DNA of 64,000 nt from NCBI RefSeq assembly GCF_000002985.6, contig NC_003282.8, positions 16,678,001 to 16,742,000 of the forward strand. The letters are read 5' to 3'. A program made the translations under genes and the position numbers. Below are positions 11,144 through 22,378 of the stretch, in pieces (positions within the stretch are counted from its first letter, which is position 1; each line of letters begins with the position of its first letter). The notes beneath the pieces were generated by a model. The model was given only the letters and a program-made list of their open reading frames with translations. It did not search any database and was not told the DNA's origin. Source of the stretch: Caenorhabditis elegans. Taxonomy: Eukaryota > Nematoda > Chromadorea > Rhabditida > Rhabditidae.

Positions 11144-11164
11144 TTACTCTTAACATGTGCAATG
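11144..11164 (+). ncRNA. Predicted 21U-RNA, duplicated
   Basis: Octamer 11098-11105; TAAT, T at 11144. Same 21-mer as at 10209. Confidence 0.75.
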
Positions 11165-11454
11165 GCAAAAAGTTATCTCTCTGGAAAATTTAAAAAATAA
11201 ATAGAGATACCGCCAGATTATGGGATTAATTTTTTTTTCGAAAATTCGCGAAAGTGAGTATGAAACTAAGTCTTTTTCCAACTTTCTGCTAGTTTCAAAT
11301 TCATAATCGAAAAATGAAAAACAAAAAAATGTTTCGAATTTGTGGAATATAGAATTGTCATTCTGAATGTCCATAAAAAATCAAAATTTTTGAAAATTAA
11401 AAAGTCTGCTGTTTCAGATTTATGTCATTAGCTAACAGGAAACAACTTATTTGC

Positions 11455-11475
11455 TGAATTGGGATGATCGTAGTT
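11455..11475 (+). ncRNA. Predicted 21U-RNA
   Basis: Octamer 11409-11416; TGCT, T at 11455. Confidence 0.7.
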
Positions 11476-11910
11476 CTAAAAAAAACTATGTAGATCATAT
11501 TTTTTCGCGAGAGTAATGAATAGAACACAGTCCCTTTTTTAATTTTTTTAATCGAACAAACGTTCAAAAACTTCCGAAAAATACATTTTTAACAGTTTTA
11601 TTTGGCCATCTTCTAATTTAAATTTGAAAAAATTGGAAATATAAAACAAAAATGCTGTTTGATTATTTCAAATGGTTAGTTATCCCAAAACATTTGATTT
11701 AATTATTTCAATCAAATTTTGCAACACCATCCCGCAAAAACAAAAAAAATATATACTTTTTCATAAAATTGACAAAATTTTTTCACTTTTCACTCAAAAA
11801 CTCATACGTTACAATGTTTTTTGAAATATTGCAAATACTTTCGTTTGACTTGTACAATTTTTGGCTGTTTCAAAAATATTTCAAATTTGGGAGCAACCAA
11901 TTTTTGCTAC

Positions 11911-11931
11911 TAGTCATATTCTGCGCAATTC
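11911..11931 (+). ncRNA. Predicted 21U-RNA
   Basis: Octamer 11865-11872; TACT, T at 11911. Confidence 0.7.
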
Positions 11932-12126
11932 TTAAATTGTCATCTAAAAAATTGAACTTGCCTAGAAACTAGTTAGACGAGCCTCGGTTCAAAAAACTAA
12001 ATCTAGGTTTTGTAGGCAGGCATGTAGGCACTGTTATGCTTAGGTGAAAATTTACTCAATTTAAGAGAAATTTTGAAAACTTATGCTGTTTCATGATTTC
12101 AATTAAAATGCAACTTTTTCAAACAG

Positions 12127-12147
12127 TGTCTCAGCTTTTTATCCAAA
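12127..12147 (+). ncRNA. Predicted 21U-RNA (spacing short)
   Basis: Octamer 12086-12093; nearest CAGT puts the T at 12127, a few bases closer than usual. Confidence 0.4.
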
Positions 12148-13050
12148 AATTTCGACAAAAAAACTTCAAATAATGCAACATATCCGATGTTTTCTTGTAA
12201 TGATGCAAATCTAAAACAGTAAAAAACTTTCAAACTATTCTCTGATTTTTTTCAAGATAACGGCTGGTTAGAGATGAGATAGTCACTGTATATTCCAGAA
12301 ATTTGATTTATTAGTTTGAAATTTCACCGGTCAGCTTCTTATGCAATGAGTCATTATGCGCTGGAAACGTGAACATTCTGCCAAATACACGTATAAGCAC
12401 TAAGCATCTCGAGATATTTTAAAAATTTATAATTTTGGCTCGGCAACCGTCAATTTCAATTTTTTCAAATTAATTACATGGTTGTTTGTTATCTGTCATC
12501 AAATTTTTTTTCGAAAAGTGAAGTTTTCAGAAAATAAAAATTCTAATGTTTCAATAACTTTTCTAAAAAACGAACGAAGTTTCAATGCAATTTCAATGTA
12601 ATGGAACATTTTCAACGGAAACATTTTTCAATGAAAAATTTCAATATCGAATATAATTTTTTTACTGTTTTGAACATGCACCAGGGCGTTAGTAACAGTC
12701 CCATTTTCTCCAAAACGCAAATTTTCATAACTAAATTCTTAACATTTCTAGAATTTCCGATAAATGGTATCTAGAAGGGTCTAGTGGTGTACATATTTTT
12801 GTGTTATTTTTAATGATGATCAATAAATTCTAACTACAGAAAAAACGAAAGTTCACAAAAATTTAATCTTCTGTTTTAACAAGTCAATGAAACAATTTGA
12901 AAAATGAATTTATTTGATAAAGCTGGCTACCGTACTTCTATTCAAATTATCTATTAAAAATAAATCAAACTATTTTCCAAAAACAAGGTAAATCCACTGT
13001 TTCAATAGCTTTTCTTAAATCCTTGTTGCAAAATGTGCAATTCTTGATTT

Positions 13051-13071
13051 CTTCGCGAAGATAATCAGTAA
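13051..13071 (+). ncRNA. Predicted 21U-RNA
   Basis: Octamer 13007-13014; CAAT, T at 13051. Confidence 0.65.
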
Positions 13072-13977
13072 CTCTCAATAGTTCTAACAATGTTCCAATA
13101 TTTACTCTGTCCGTGTCAACGTGGTGATAAAACAGTGACAATTAGTGAAATTTAATTTTGCAATAAAAATTAAATATATTAACGATTTTAGTTGAAAAAT
13201 TGGAGTTATGGAGAAAGTTGCGGAAAACAAAAATAAAAATAATTTTACAGTTTCATTGAAGTTTTTTACCAACTAACTGTAAATAGTTAGCAATATCCAA
13301 TTGTTTTGTATTTCTCGAAACTTTCAAACAATTTGAAACACACCACGATGGGACATAATTCCAAATTTCTTGAAAAAAAAAATTAATAAAACGTTGCCGT
13401 TTCAACTAGTTAGTTTATGTTTAGTAGCTTTGCAAGATTTAGTACGTTTGCAAGTTTTAGCGGGTTTCGAAGATATTTTTAAATGACAAATTGAATTCAG
13501 ACATAATTGTTTTACAGTTTCAATAACGTTATTTAAAAACTCACAAAAATTAATTTACAATTCTCTCTCAAAATTTACTTTCAGAAAAATGTATTGACTA
13601 TGGCTGATATTCCGTATTTGCAAACAAACGGCCATAATTTTGACATTATCAAAGTTTTTGAACAGTTTTTCATTGCACCTGACGTGCATTCGTCCGAATT
13701 TAAGCCAACCCTGAACCGTATTTCAAGTTTTCAAAATTTCCAAAAAAAAAATGTTGCTCAAAATTTTGACCCAAAATAATACTGGGCTCCATGGTGATAT
13801 GCAACTAGGAATTCAAGAAAAGTCAGCAAAAAGCTGTTTTTTGAATGGTTCTATTGTAATTTTTAAGTTGTGTTTTGTAGGTATTCTTTTGCTAATTAAA
13901 AAAAAAACTTTGAAGAAAAATGAAAATTTTACTGTTTCAGATATGAGATTTCAGAATACGTCATTTAGTAAATCTGT

Positions 13978-13998
13978 TAATATATTTTACTTTACAAT
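13978..13998 (+). ncRNA. Predicted 21U-RNA
   Basis: Octamer 13932-13939; TGTT, T at 13978. Confidence 0.65.
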
Positions 13999-14658
13999 TT
14001 AATAAAACTATTTAGCGTACACCAGTCGGAGCACGCGCTTTTCGAACGGCTGGTGTATAATAATTCAGAGTGTTGAATAATTAAAAAAAAACATGCAATG
14101 TTTCAGTTTTAGTTTGAAAATTAGTTTGTCCTGTAATTCTTCGTAGATCAAGCGTAGAATTCAATTAAAAAAACTAGATATTCTCAAAATAGAAGCCATC
14201 AAAGCATTTGAGTCTCAGTTCCAGTCATGCAAAAATATTTATCCATAAATAATATTTATCCATAAATAATAACTGTAAAAAAATAAAATGATCCAATTTT
14301 ACAAATTTCAAGATCGCCCGTAAAAATCTCGTTTTTATAGCTTTTTTCACTGAAAGTAGCCGTATCTCAATATTAAACACAGTCAGGAAAAGCTAACCTA
14401 CAGAATTTTTGACAATTGACTATATCTCCAGACCATACAGAATTACAGAATCGGAAATCAAACTATGAGCGAGAATTGGCAAGGAGCGGGCAATTAGTCT
14501 AAAAATAGATCAGCCTTTGACACAAAAATTACTGTTCTACACATGTTTTGTAGGCAGGCAGGAATGGGTTTGTTTTGCTAAGCTTGCTTCATTCGAAAAA
14601 AAAAAAACGTGCTGTTTCACGTTGTCAATTAATTCTTCGATTAGAAATAGTTAAGTAA

Positions 14659-14679
14659 TAAATAGTTGAAAAAAATAAT
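14659..14679 (+). ncRNA. Predicted 21U-RNA
   Basis: Octamer 14612-14619; TAAT, T at 14659. Confidence 0.6.
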
Positions 14680-14699
14680 AGTGCACAGATATTCATTCA

Positions 14700-14980
14700 T
14701 CTATATTAACTACCTGAAAGAGTAAAAACTGTTTTCTTCCACTTTGAAAAATAAAAATTTTCAATAACCTTCCAGTATGGTTGCATACTGTTGCGCAAGT
14801 TTATAATGGTTGAAAATATTCAAAAAGCCATTCTACGGACCTCCAAACTAATTAAAAATTCTATGAAAACATGATTTTCTATTGAAAATCGGACGAATAC
14901 AATTTGAAAAGTTCAACTCGAATAGAACTGCAGAACATTTACATTAAATTTTGAAATACACTAGTTGAAACAGTAAAAGT
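14700..14980 (-). repeat. 21U unit family D, copy 1
   Basis: Shares ACTACCTGAAAG, AATGGTTGCATACTGTTG, GGACCTCCAAACTAATTA, CTGCAGAACATTTACATTAA and a terminal TTGAAACAGTA with 17290-17560 and 48815-49095. Confidence 0.8.
14907..14927 (-). ncRNA. Predicted 21U-RNA
   Basis: Octamer 14966-14973; CAGT, first base at 14927. One of three - strand units in block I. Confidence 0.7.
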
Positions 14981-15297
14981 TTTTTAATTTCTTGAATTTT
15001 ACAAAACAATCACCTTAATTTTGGCTAAAACCTCATTTATTCAATTTTCACACTTCTATTAATCTTTCCTTCTAATTTTTAAGCAAATATTCAATACTCA
15101 AATGTTTAAAATTTTACAGTTTCTAAAAGTATTTATTCAAATATTCATTTTCTCGTAGCTCGTCCAATAGTAACAACACTGCTTCAAATTGAACCTCTTT
15201 GCAATTAATAACACCTATATAGGTAAATATAGGTAATGATATTTTAGTTTTTCTATCCGCATTTTGATCTTTTTCACATTGCGAGGTCCGATTGGGT

Positions 15298-16760
15298 TTA
15301 GTTGATTATAACAATCAACGAAGTCTTGCAAATTTTGCCCTGCTTCAGGCTTGAAAATATTCGGTCGGAAGAAACCAATATACGGAAGCATGGAATTTCC
15401 GGCAGAGTTACATTGAAGTTTTTCAGAAGATAATCATTTTCTTCGTCTTCAGTTTGGACGTAGCAGGAAACAAATCGGTCTTGGTTGGTTTCAGCAACTC
15501 TTTCTCAATCCTTCATTTGTGCAATTTCCTGTGAAGCCTTGAACAATATCAGGGTTGTTGGGCAAGTTCCGTACAATATATTTTGTTTGATAGAATTATC
15601 GAATTTCGAAACAGTCGGAAGCTTCTTCGAATCTAACCGCTTAGTTGGAACGATTCTGTTTTCCGGCTGTTGTTGAGCTGAAATAGTGATTGGTTGTATG
15701 TTTAAATTATATGTAGACTGATCGTTCAGCTTCGCATTTTCTATTTATTGATTTTATAGGACTGTTTGAATAGAGCGAAATTAATTTTAACTCATTTTTT
15801 AAAAAATACGTCAGTGAGGATTTTGTTTCAAAAAAAATCCAGAACCCGGAAATTATTTAATTGTCTGAAGTGAGTGAAGGTCACCGACAATATTCTCAAT
15901 GAGGCGCGTTTTCATCGGAACTATGCAAAGAGACAGCCAGCGAGCACGTGGGGTCTCAAAGAATACTCCTCCATGTTTAGTATTTTTTTGCATTTTTCAA
16001 GCAATTTTCCCCGTACTTCTTGGAACATTTTGGACTGTATGCTAACCAGGGGTAGGCATACCTTTTCAGAGTAAAGAAACCTATTTTTCAGTGAGTATTT
16101 TAGGTCATAATCAAATTTTCATTGAGATCAAGAAAATCAACTACAAAAACTCGACAAAATTAATAGTTTCGTCCAAAAACGTTATCAACTTTCCGTTTAC
16201 TCATAAGCCTTGCTGCTCATTTTGTTTCTCAAACTTCAAATTTCTTGTTTTCCGTATTTTGGAGTCGTCAAACGAAAGTTATAAAATTATCACGCAAAAT
16301 TTTTGAGACGTTTTTCGAGCGGAATTTAAAAAAAAAATCTTGACGAAATTAAGAAAAGCGCCTCCTTTTCGTGTCGATTTCTGGAAATAAGTCAGCACCC
16401 CAACTAATATAATTTCTCGAAATTTATTATCCTAGAATTTGTGCATTTCGGTGGTTACTGTAGCTGTTCTAGAAGTATATCTCACTTACTTTCCCTGTTG
16501 CATTGAAAAATGCTCTCCAACATTTGTTTGTTTTTGAGTTGTTGGCCAACGTGAGCAGGAAGTGGCGGAAGTTGAGGTACTGAATTTTCACAATTTTGAT
16601 ATTTTCTTTTCATTCATAGCTTACCTTGGAGAATATATTTGGCGGAGTTTGTATCCAACGATTCCATGCAAGTTTATGCTTTCTTCTTGCTCGAGAATTC
16701 AACGAAAACATTACCGTTTCTCATAACAGTGAACTGTTGAGGACGAAACGCTTTCATTTA
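15298..16760 (-). pseudogene. Multi-exon host gene remnant, thioredoxin-like C-terminus suspected
   Basis: Exons read right to left. Near 16755-16620: KAFRPQQFTVMRNGNVFVEF, then an in-frame TAA, then CMESLDTNSAKYILQ up to donor GTAAGC at about 16624. Near 16575-16494: PQLPPLPAHVGQQLKNKQML up to donor GTAAGT. Exon 15298-15677, after acceptor TTTCAG, opens QQQPENRIVPTKRLDSKK and includes LYGTCPTTLILFKASQEI; it has an internal TGA, then DRFVSCYVQTEDEENDYLL and LPEIPCFRILVSSDRIF. The strand-loop pattern and the PEIPCFRI segment resemble a thioredoxin fold, but no CxxC is seen. A frameshift before KAFRP relative to the 7.3 kb copy, plus the stops, mark a dead gene. Confidence 0.6.
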
Positions 16761-17289
16761 ATTCAATAGAGTCCGAGAGATTTCAGAATACATTATTTAG
16801 TAAATCTGCTTTAGGTTAAGAAAAAACACATATCATAACATAAATATCCATAAATAAAAATTATGTGAAACTATAAAATAATTGACTAAATGACCAGACT
16901 ATACAAAATTACAGAATCGGGAATCAAACTATGGGCGATAATGGGCAAGGAGCGGGCGATTAGCCCAAAAATAGGGCAGCCCCCATTTAAAAAAAATGTG
17001 CTGTTTCACGTCATTTCGCTGCTTACTTGCATTGCAAAAAAATTGTCGAGAAATGTAGAAAAATTCACTTGCATCATATCATTAGAAATAGCTACAATGT
17101 CAAAAAATTTGAGTTTTCCTAACAAAACTTTTGCCAAATTTGCAAAAATTCATTATGAAATGTAGGAAAAAACCTGTGTCTATACGCTGTCAATGTAATT
17201 TTTTTCTCTATTCTTAAAAAAAACAAGCAAAATGATTATTAAAAAAATTCAAGGGCACTTGTCATTAATGCCGAAAATTACAATAATTT

Positions 17290-17560
17290 ATATTGACTAC
17301 CTGAAAGTGTGAAAATTGTTTTTACAAATTGAAATAAAGGATTTTCAATCAACTTCCAGAATGGTTGCATACTGTTGTGCATTTTTAAAATTTTTAAAAA
17401 TTCACAAAAAGCCATTCAACGGACCTCCAAACTAATTAAAAATTTCATGAGAACATGATTTTCTATTGAAAATTGCACGAAGATAGTATGAAAAAATCTA
17501 TTTTTTAATAACTGCAGAACATTTACATTAAATTTCGAAATACCCTAGTTGAACAGTAGA
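17290..17560 (-). repeat. 21U unit family D, copy 2 (motif decayed)
   Basis: Same block order as copies 1 and 3, but the terminal motif reads TTGAACAGTAG, one A short of the octamer. A candidate dead promoter. Confidence 0.8.
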
Positions 17561-17807
17561 AATTCTTTAATTACTTGAATTTTTCAAAAAAAAAAGCCTT
17601 TGTTTTTTGTGTCTAAAACCTCATTTATTTTATGTTCACACTTCTGGTAATTTTCTGCATTTTAATTTTAATTTTTAAAACAAAATTCCTACTTTTAAAT
17701 ACTTGAATTGGAAGCAACAATTTTGTATTTAAATTGGCGGGAAATGTTTATGAAAAATTACTGTTTCACATTGGTGATATTAATTGAGTAGATAAATTGA
17801 ACGACAC

Positions 17808-17828
17808 TATGCAATGACACTATGCAAA
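17808..17828 (+). ncRNA. Predicted 21U-RNA
   Basis: Octamer 17761-17768; CACT, T at 17808. Paralogous promoters (CACATTGGT flank) at 21266, 36999 and 49313. Confidence 0.6.
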
Positions 17829-18705
17829 AACTCCAAAAATTATTTTCTGTTTATCCAAAAGAATTTGCAATATCCAATTATGCTTTACTAAAAGGCATTA
17901 AAATTTTAAATTTTTAGAATTTTACTGTTTCACAACTGTTTCAAAAGGATGATGAACAATATCAATTTCTGACTCCTGTGACATTATTTCATTTGTTTCC
18001 CACCAAGAAATTGCATGACAAAATCGATATTTTTGAACTGTGCAAACAACGGGTTCACTTCGAAAGGTACACAATTGTAGGCAGGCACGTAGGCATTAAC
18101 ATATGCCTACGTTTTTAATTAGAAATTTTTTGTTTCCAACATATTTGGAATGGATGCAAACCTTTTTTCAATAAAAATTGCCGTTGGAAGTTTCAACTTG
18201 AAACAGTAGAAATTTGTTTTTAAAATAAATTTAACTTTAACTCCAAGTGATTAAAAATTCATACAGCCACTTTACAGATGTTAAATTATAGAAAGGTGCC
18301 CAGAAACGCTGACCAATTAAGTTTACTCATTTCATTTGTATTTCAGATTCAAGATTTTCATTTTAAATTTCATTTTCGGATTGCTAGCCCTTTACATTTT
18401 CTAATGCTTCCTATAAGTTTGCAGTTTGTAGCCTTGTTCTGTTATTTATCTTTTTTTTTATCTGAAAACTTTTACATTTTCGATAAGTTTTCTTAACGAC
18501 TGATGAAAATGGCTTTGCAATCCGATTTCGATTTTCACCGAAAAACATCGAAAAATCGAAAAATGACACCCCTGTTTGCTATGTTAGTAGTTATTTGTAA
18601 ATAAGTTATGAAACACGGCTCCTTTCACTGTAAACAGGTATTGATAGAATATTTGAATTTTTAACTTAAAATATGCACTTTTTCGAAAAGTTGCTTTAAG
18701 GACAC

Positions 18706-18957
18706 ATCAAATAGTATTTTAATAGAAAGGTTTTTCGCAAGCGCTAATAACAGCCACCAGAAACTGCGATTTTTTTCTGAGAAATACATTTGTAAACTTA
18801 TTTTTGGAAGAAGTCTTACTTTTATTAGATGTAAGTTTTTGAGAAAAAATATCTAAACATGCACTAGAAGTTATATACTAATACAAAAAACAAATAGTTT
18901 CTGGTGGTTGTTATTAGCGCTTGCGAAAAAAACCTTTCTATTAAAATACTATTTGAT
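18706..18957. mobile_element. Foldback element
   Basis: The left arm begins ATCAAATAGTATTTTAATAG and runs through CAAGCGCTAATAACAGCCAC. The right arm is its near-perfect reverse complement, ending CTATTAAAATACTATTTGAT. Arms of about 60 bp flank about 125 bp. Half-arms with GTTTCTGGTAGTTGTTATTA recur alone near 23.7, 25.1, 25.25, 27.3, 41.7 and 51.5 kb. Confidence 0.85.
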
Positions 18958-19096
18958 TCAAATTTTCAGGTATGTCGAGCACCTACCTACCTACCTGCCT
19001 GCCAAAAACTTGCATTTTAGATTGATCTTGACCCTTGAAGATTTGACATTCTTAACGAGAACTTGTAGGCATGCAGGTAGGCATTTAAGTCGTTTC

Positions 19097-19211
19097 TCGG
19101 TAAGCGTCTGCGCACTTTCTGCGCACATTCTGCGCCGATTCTGCGCACAATCTGCGCCAATTAATAGAAAAGAAATTAATCGGCGCAGAATGTGCGCAGA
19201 CGCCTACCGAG
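19097..19211. mobile_element. Inverted repeat with internal CTGCGCAC tandem units
   Basis: CTCGGTAAGCGTCTGCGCAC on the left pairs with GTGCGCAGACGCCTACCGAG on the right, with repeated TTCTGCGC units in the left arm. GC-rich against AT-rich surroundings. Confidence 0.75.
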
Positions 19212-19299
19212 TTTGTAATAATTTCACTTATTTTGAAATAAATGAAAAATGTGCTGTTTCAAGTAGTCAATTAATTTGCAATCATTTTTCACTTCACAT

Positions 19300-19320
19300 T
19301 GGATGACTAATTTTGACTAA
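19300..19320 (+). ncRNA. Predicted 21U-RNA
   Basis: Octamer 19254-19261; CATT, T at 19300. Rightward unit inside a leftward block. Confidence 0.65.
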
Positions 19321-20114
19321 TTTCATTTATGTACCCATATTCAATGATTTTAATGATAAACATTTTTAAAAAAGAAAATGCGCAGTTTACGCAAGTGACT
19401 CTGTATCTATTGAATTAAAGTAGTGATTGAAATAAATTATGGAAAGGAAAAGCGTGTGACTTACTTATACATGGTGAAACGGTAATTTTTTGTAAATAAA
19501 AACATTGAAAAGAGTGTAGAAAGAAAGAGATATACGCAATAAATTTTTAAAGTAGTAACGGACAATATTTCAACTTAAAACGGCACGATACTGTTTCGGA
19601 ATTTTGTTTTAAGAAATCATTTTTTTAATACCGTAACAAATTGATTCATTTCTTCCAGAAAATTAACTTTTCAATACAAACAGCCATCAGTGAAGTTTCA
19701 CTGAATTGTTTGTTATCTATTTTGTATTAACATTCATGTAAAAATTCAAATCTTAAATTTTTTACAGTTTCAAAACTTTGATATTTGTAGGTTTTCTGGA
19801 TATTTTTAATTGTTTTTTTTTCCCCATAAATGAAATTAGTCAAAACTCTAAAGATAAATTGATATTAATTTAAACTTTTTTCAAATGAAGAAAATCTATT
19901 AAATTTAGCGGGAAACCTCAATTTTGTGGATTTTCGGAAGAATTAAAATTCACTACACGCCTACTTCAGTAAAAAAAAGTTGATGACATTGGCCTGGAAA
20001 TGGTGGAAATGTTTTTTAGATTTTGGCAAAAAATTTTACATATCTAATATTTTTTTACTTTTCGAGAAAAAATTTCTCGTTTTTCCCTTTTTTTGGATTG
20101 AGAAGAAAAAATTG

Positions 20115-20135
20115 TTTGCCTTCGGCCTTTATTCA
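20115..20135 (-). ncRNA. Predicted 21U-RNA
   Basis: Octamer 20174-20181; TACT, first base at 20135. Confidence 0.7.
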
Positions 20136-20303
20136 GTAAAAAGTTATTGACGTGAGTCTTTAGGAAAAAGGATTGAAACAGTAGATTTTTTTCCAAAATT
20201 TAATAATCTTAATAGTAGGCGGGTATGTAGGCAGTCCAACATTTTGTATTTTGGAGTTGATTGAGTTTCATTGCTTGCATAATACTGATTTTGTCATACA
20301 ATT

Positions 20304-20324
20304 CTTTGGGAGAGAACAAGATTA
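20304..20324 (-). ncRNA. Predicted 21U-RNA
   Basis: Octamer 20362-20369; TATT, first base at 20324. Confidence 0.7.
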
Positions 20325-20633
20325 ATAATTTCAGAGTAGGACTGAGAATAAATTAATAACATGAAACAGCAAAAAAAAAAAAACTAGAAATGTGATTTTT
20401 TTACTTATGTGACGGTAATAATCATAATCGGTAAGGGTTTCTCAAAATCAAAAATTTTCTTTATTTTTTTGTATAATTAAAGAATTCTACTTGGAACAGT
20501 ATGTGTTTGACAATTGTTTGTAAAAATCAATTTATTTCGATGTTTTTTTTTTAAATTTAATTACACATTCTTTTGACTCTTTGGTATTAGGAATATTTTT
20601 TTGAATGACTCTAAAAAACAATATAGAAACGGT

Positions 20634-20654
20634 AGAAACGTTTCCAAAAATTTA
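20634..20654 (-). ncRNA. Predicted 21U-RNA
   Basis: Octamer 20693-20700; CAGT, first base at 20654. Related to the unit at 34981. Confidence 0.7.
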
Positions 20655-20981
20655 CTGCTGACGAGAAATAAGTTGTAAATATACAACTTTTGTGAAACAG
20701 TGAAAAAAAGTGATTCATGAAAAGTGACCTCAATGTTCTGGCAATGGTTTTTTTGCAAGTTTTATCGAGATTTTAATGCTTAACACAATATTTTTTGGAT
20801 TCAAATATTTCGGCGAAACAAAAAGAATTACAAGTGACATTTTATTACAACAGTGTGTAACATTATTATAAGTTTTTATGGATAATTTGGTTGAATGTTG
20901 GACAAAATGATATTATAATATTTCAAAGATTGAAACTTCAGCGAATTCCCGAAGTATTTCACTGATGATCAGAAATTCAAT

Positions 20982-21002
20982 GGATCTACTAACAGCAGCA
21001 GA
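20982..21002 (-). ncRNA. Predicted 21U-RNA
   Basis: Octamer 21038-21045; TAGT, first base at 21002. Confidence 0.6.
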
Positions 21003-21206
21003 CTATTATCTTGCATTGAAGTATAAAAAAAATATATTGAAACAGAAAAAAATTTTAAAAAATTGAAAACTGTAAATTACCCCCGTTTAGCAAATCAAAA
21101 TAGTATTGGATGTTTTAATTCCTGTAAAAAAACATTTTGTTTTAATAACCGGGCAAAAAAGCATTTCTTTACAATTTTGCAGAATGTCTTTGTATAATTT
21201 GGAAGA

Positions 21207-21227
21207 AATAATACTTATTACGGTATA
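21207..21227 (-). ncRNA. Predicted 21U-RNA
   Basis: Octamer 21266-21273; TGTT, first base at 21227. Confidence 0.7.
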
Positions 21228-21591
21228 ACAAATTCAACTTATCTACTCAAATAATATCACCAATGTGAAACAGTGATTTTTTTACAAATCTTTTTCGTTC
21301 ACTATACACTTTTTGTTTCTAATTTGAAAAAAATATTAGTATTTAAATGTAAAAAAATATTTTCAAGAAGTTATGCATGAAATCTTGGTATTAGTTTGAG
21401 AAAAATTTGATGTTTTTTTAAAAAATATTTTCGAATTAAATTCGCACAGCAATAACATTCTGGTGTTTGGAAATTTTTATTTTCAAATGAGCAAAAAAAA
21501 AAGGTTTCCACACTTTCAGATAGTTAATAGGAATGAATGAATGATTTTGCATTATTATGACAAGGGGAGAAAAAATTAGAGAGATTATGTA

Positions 21592-21612
21592 AAATGTAGT
21601 TTCAGTTCGTGA
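21592..21612 (-). ncRNA. Predicted 21U-RNA
   Basis: Octamer 21650-21657; CAAT, first base at 21612. Confidence 0.7.
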
Positions 21613-22357
21613 TTGTAGGTATTTCTATGCAGAAAATAATTCGACAACGTGAAACAGCACTTTTTCGAATAGAGCAAGCTTTGCAAAATAAATATATACT
21701 TTATTGTAAAAAAAATAATTTACATGAAATCCAAATTTTTCTTTGTGATTTTTGGAATTTTTTTTAAATTCTCATTCGAATAGGAGTTTACTTTTCAAAG
21801 TTTTAATGAAAAGTAATTGAAACTGTATGGGCGTTTTCAGTGTTTTAGATGAAGTTTATTGGTTTTTACCATATAAAACGGGGGAAATTGTTTTATTTGT
21901 AATTTAGAAGTTTTATTTGTAATTTAGACGCGTTTTTGGAACAAATTTACTACTTTAATTTTTTTTACTGTTTCGGAAAGTTGTTAAAAATGAGATAGAA
22001 TATTGTTGAAATTTAATTCAGCTTCAAAGTGCCCGTCCGGTCCTAAAAATTTTGAGATGACTTTCTATTAAGGTCCTCTTTCGAATAAAATAGGTTTCAT
22101 TCGGAAGTCCGAGGACAAGCTGAAACTGGCTTCCCTTGCTAGATTTGTTTAGTGTTTCTTTCATTGCAGACTTTTAAAATGATTTTAAACATTTTGTTTA
22201 TAAGATTTAAGTTTTTGGATCAAAATTGTTTTCTTCTTCAATGTTGTTTAAATTAATTTGAATTTAAATTACCAATTTAAATTACTAATTACTAATTTAC
22301 TAATTTAAATGGTGCTGAAACAATATTTTTATTTTCTTTTGAAGTTGAAGAAATACA

Positions 22358-22378
22358 GATACGAAATCTACTATGATA
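22358..22378 (-). ncRNA. Predicted 21U-RNA (spacing long)
   Basis: Octamer 22419-22426; TGTT, first base at 22378. Paralogue of 37411. Confidence 0.45.

Larger units (their letters stand above)
10765..11235 (+). repeat. Duplicated 21U unit, copy B
   Basis: Second copy of 9550-10300 without the dispersed repeat. Two octamers kept (10919, 11098). Confidence 0.85.
4500..17945 (+). other. 21U-RNA (piRNA) cluster block I, mostly rightward
   Basis: AT-rich DNA without convincing intact genes. Exact + strand CTGTTTCA starts at 4513, 5738, 6021, 8041, 8178, 9062, 9446, 9944, 10163, 10919, 11098, 11409, 11865, 12086, 13007, 13932, 14612, 17001, 17761, 17925 and 17937. Only three are on the - strand (6743, 6971, 14966). 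Near-matches such as CAGTTTCA and ATGTTTCA (for example 13250, 14101) look like decayed copies. Those at 5738 and 17001 lack a clean YRNT at the expected distance, and the overlapping pair 17925/17937 has one only off-register. Each motif in C. elegans drives its own short capped transcript, so the block is many independent micro-genes. Confidence 0.9.

Noticed and set aside
18908-19306. 132-aa + strand frame
   Set aside because: Runs through a foldback arm, a TACC microrepeat and the CTGCGCAC inverted repeat; not a gene.
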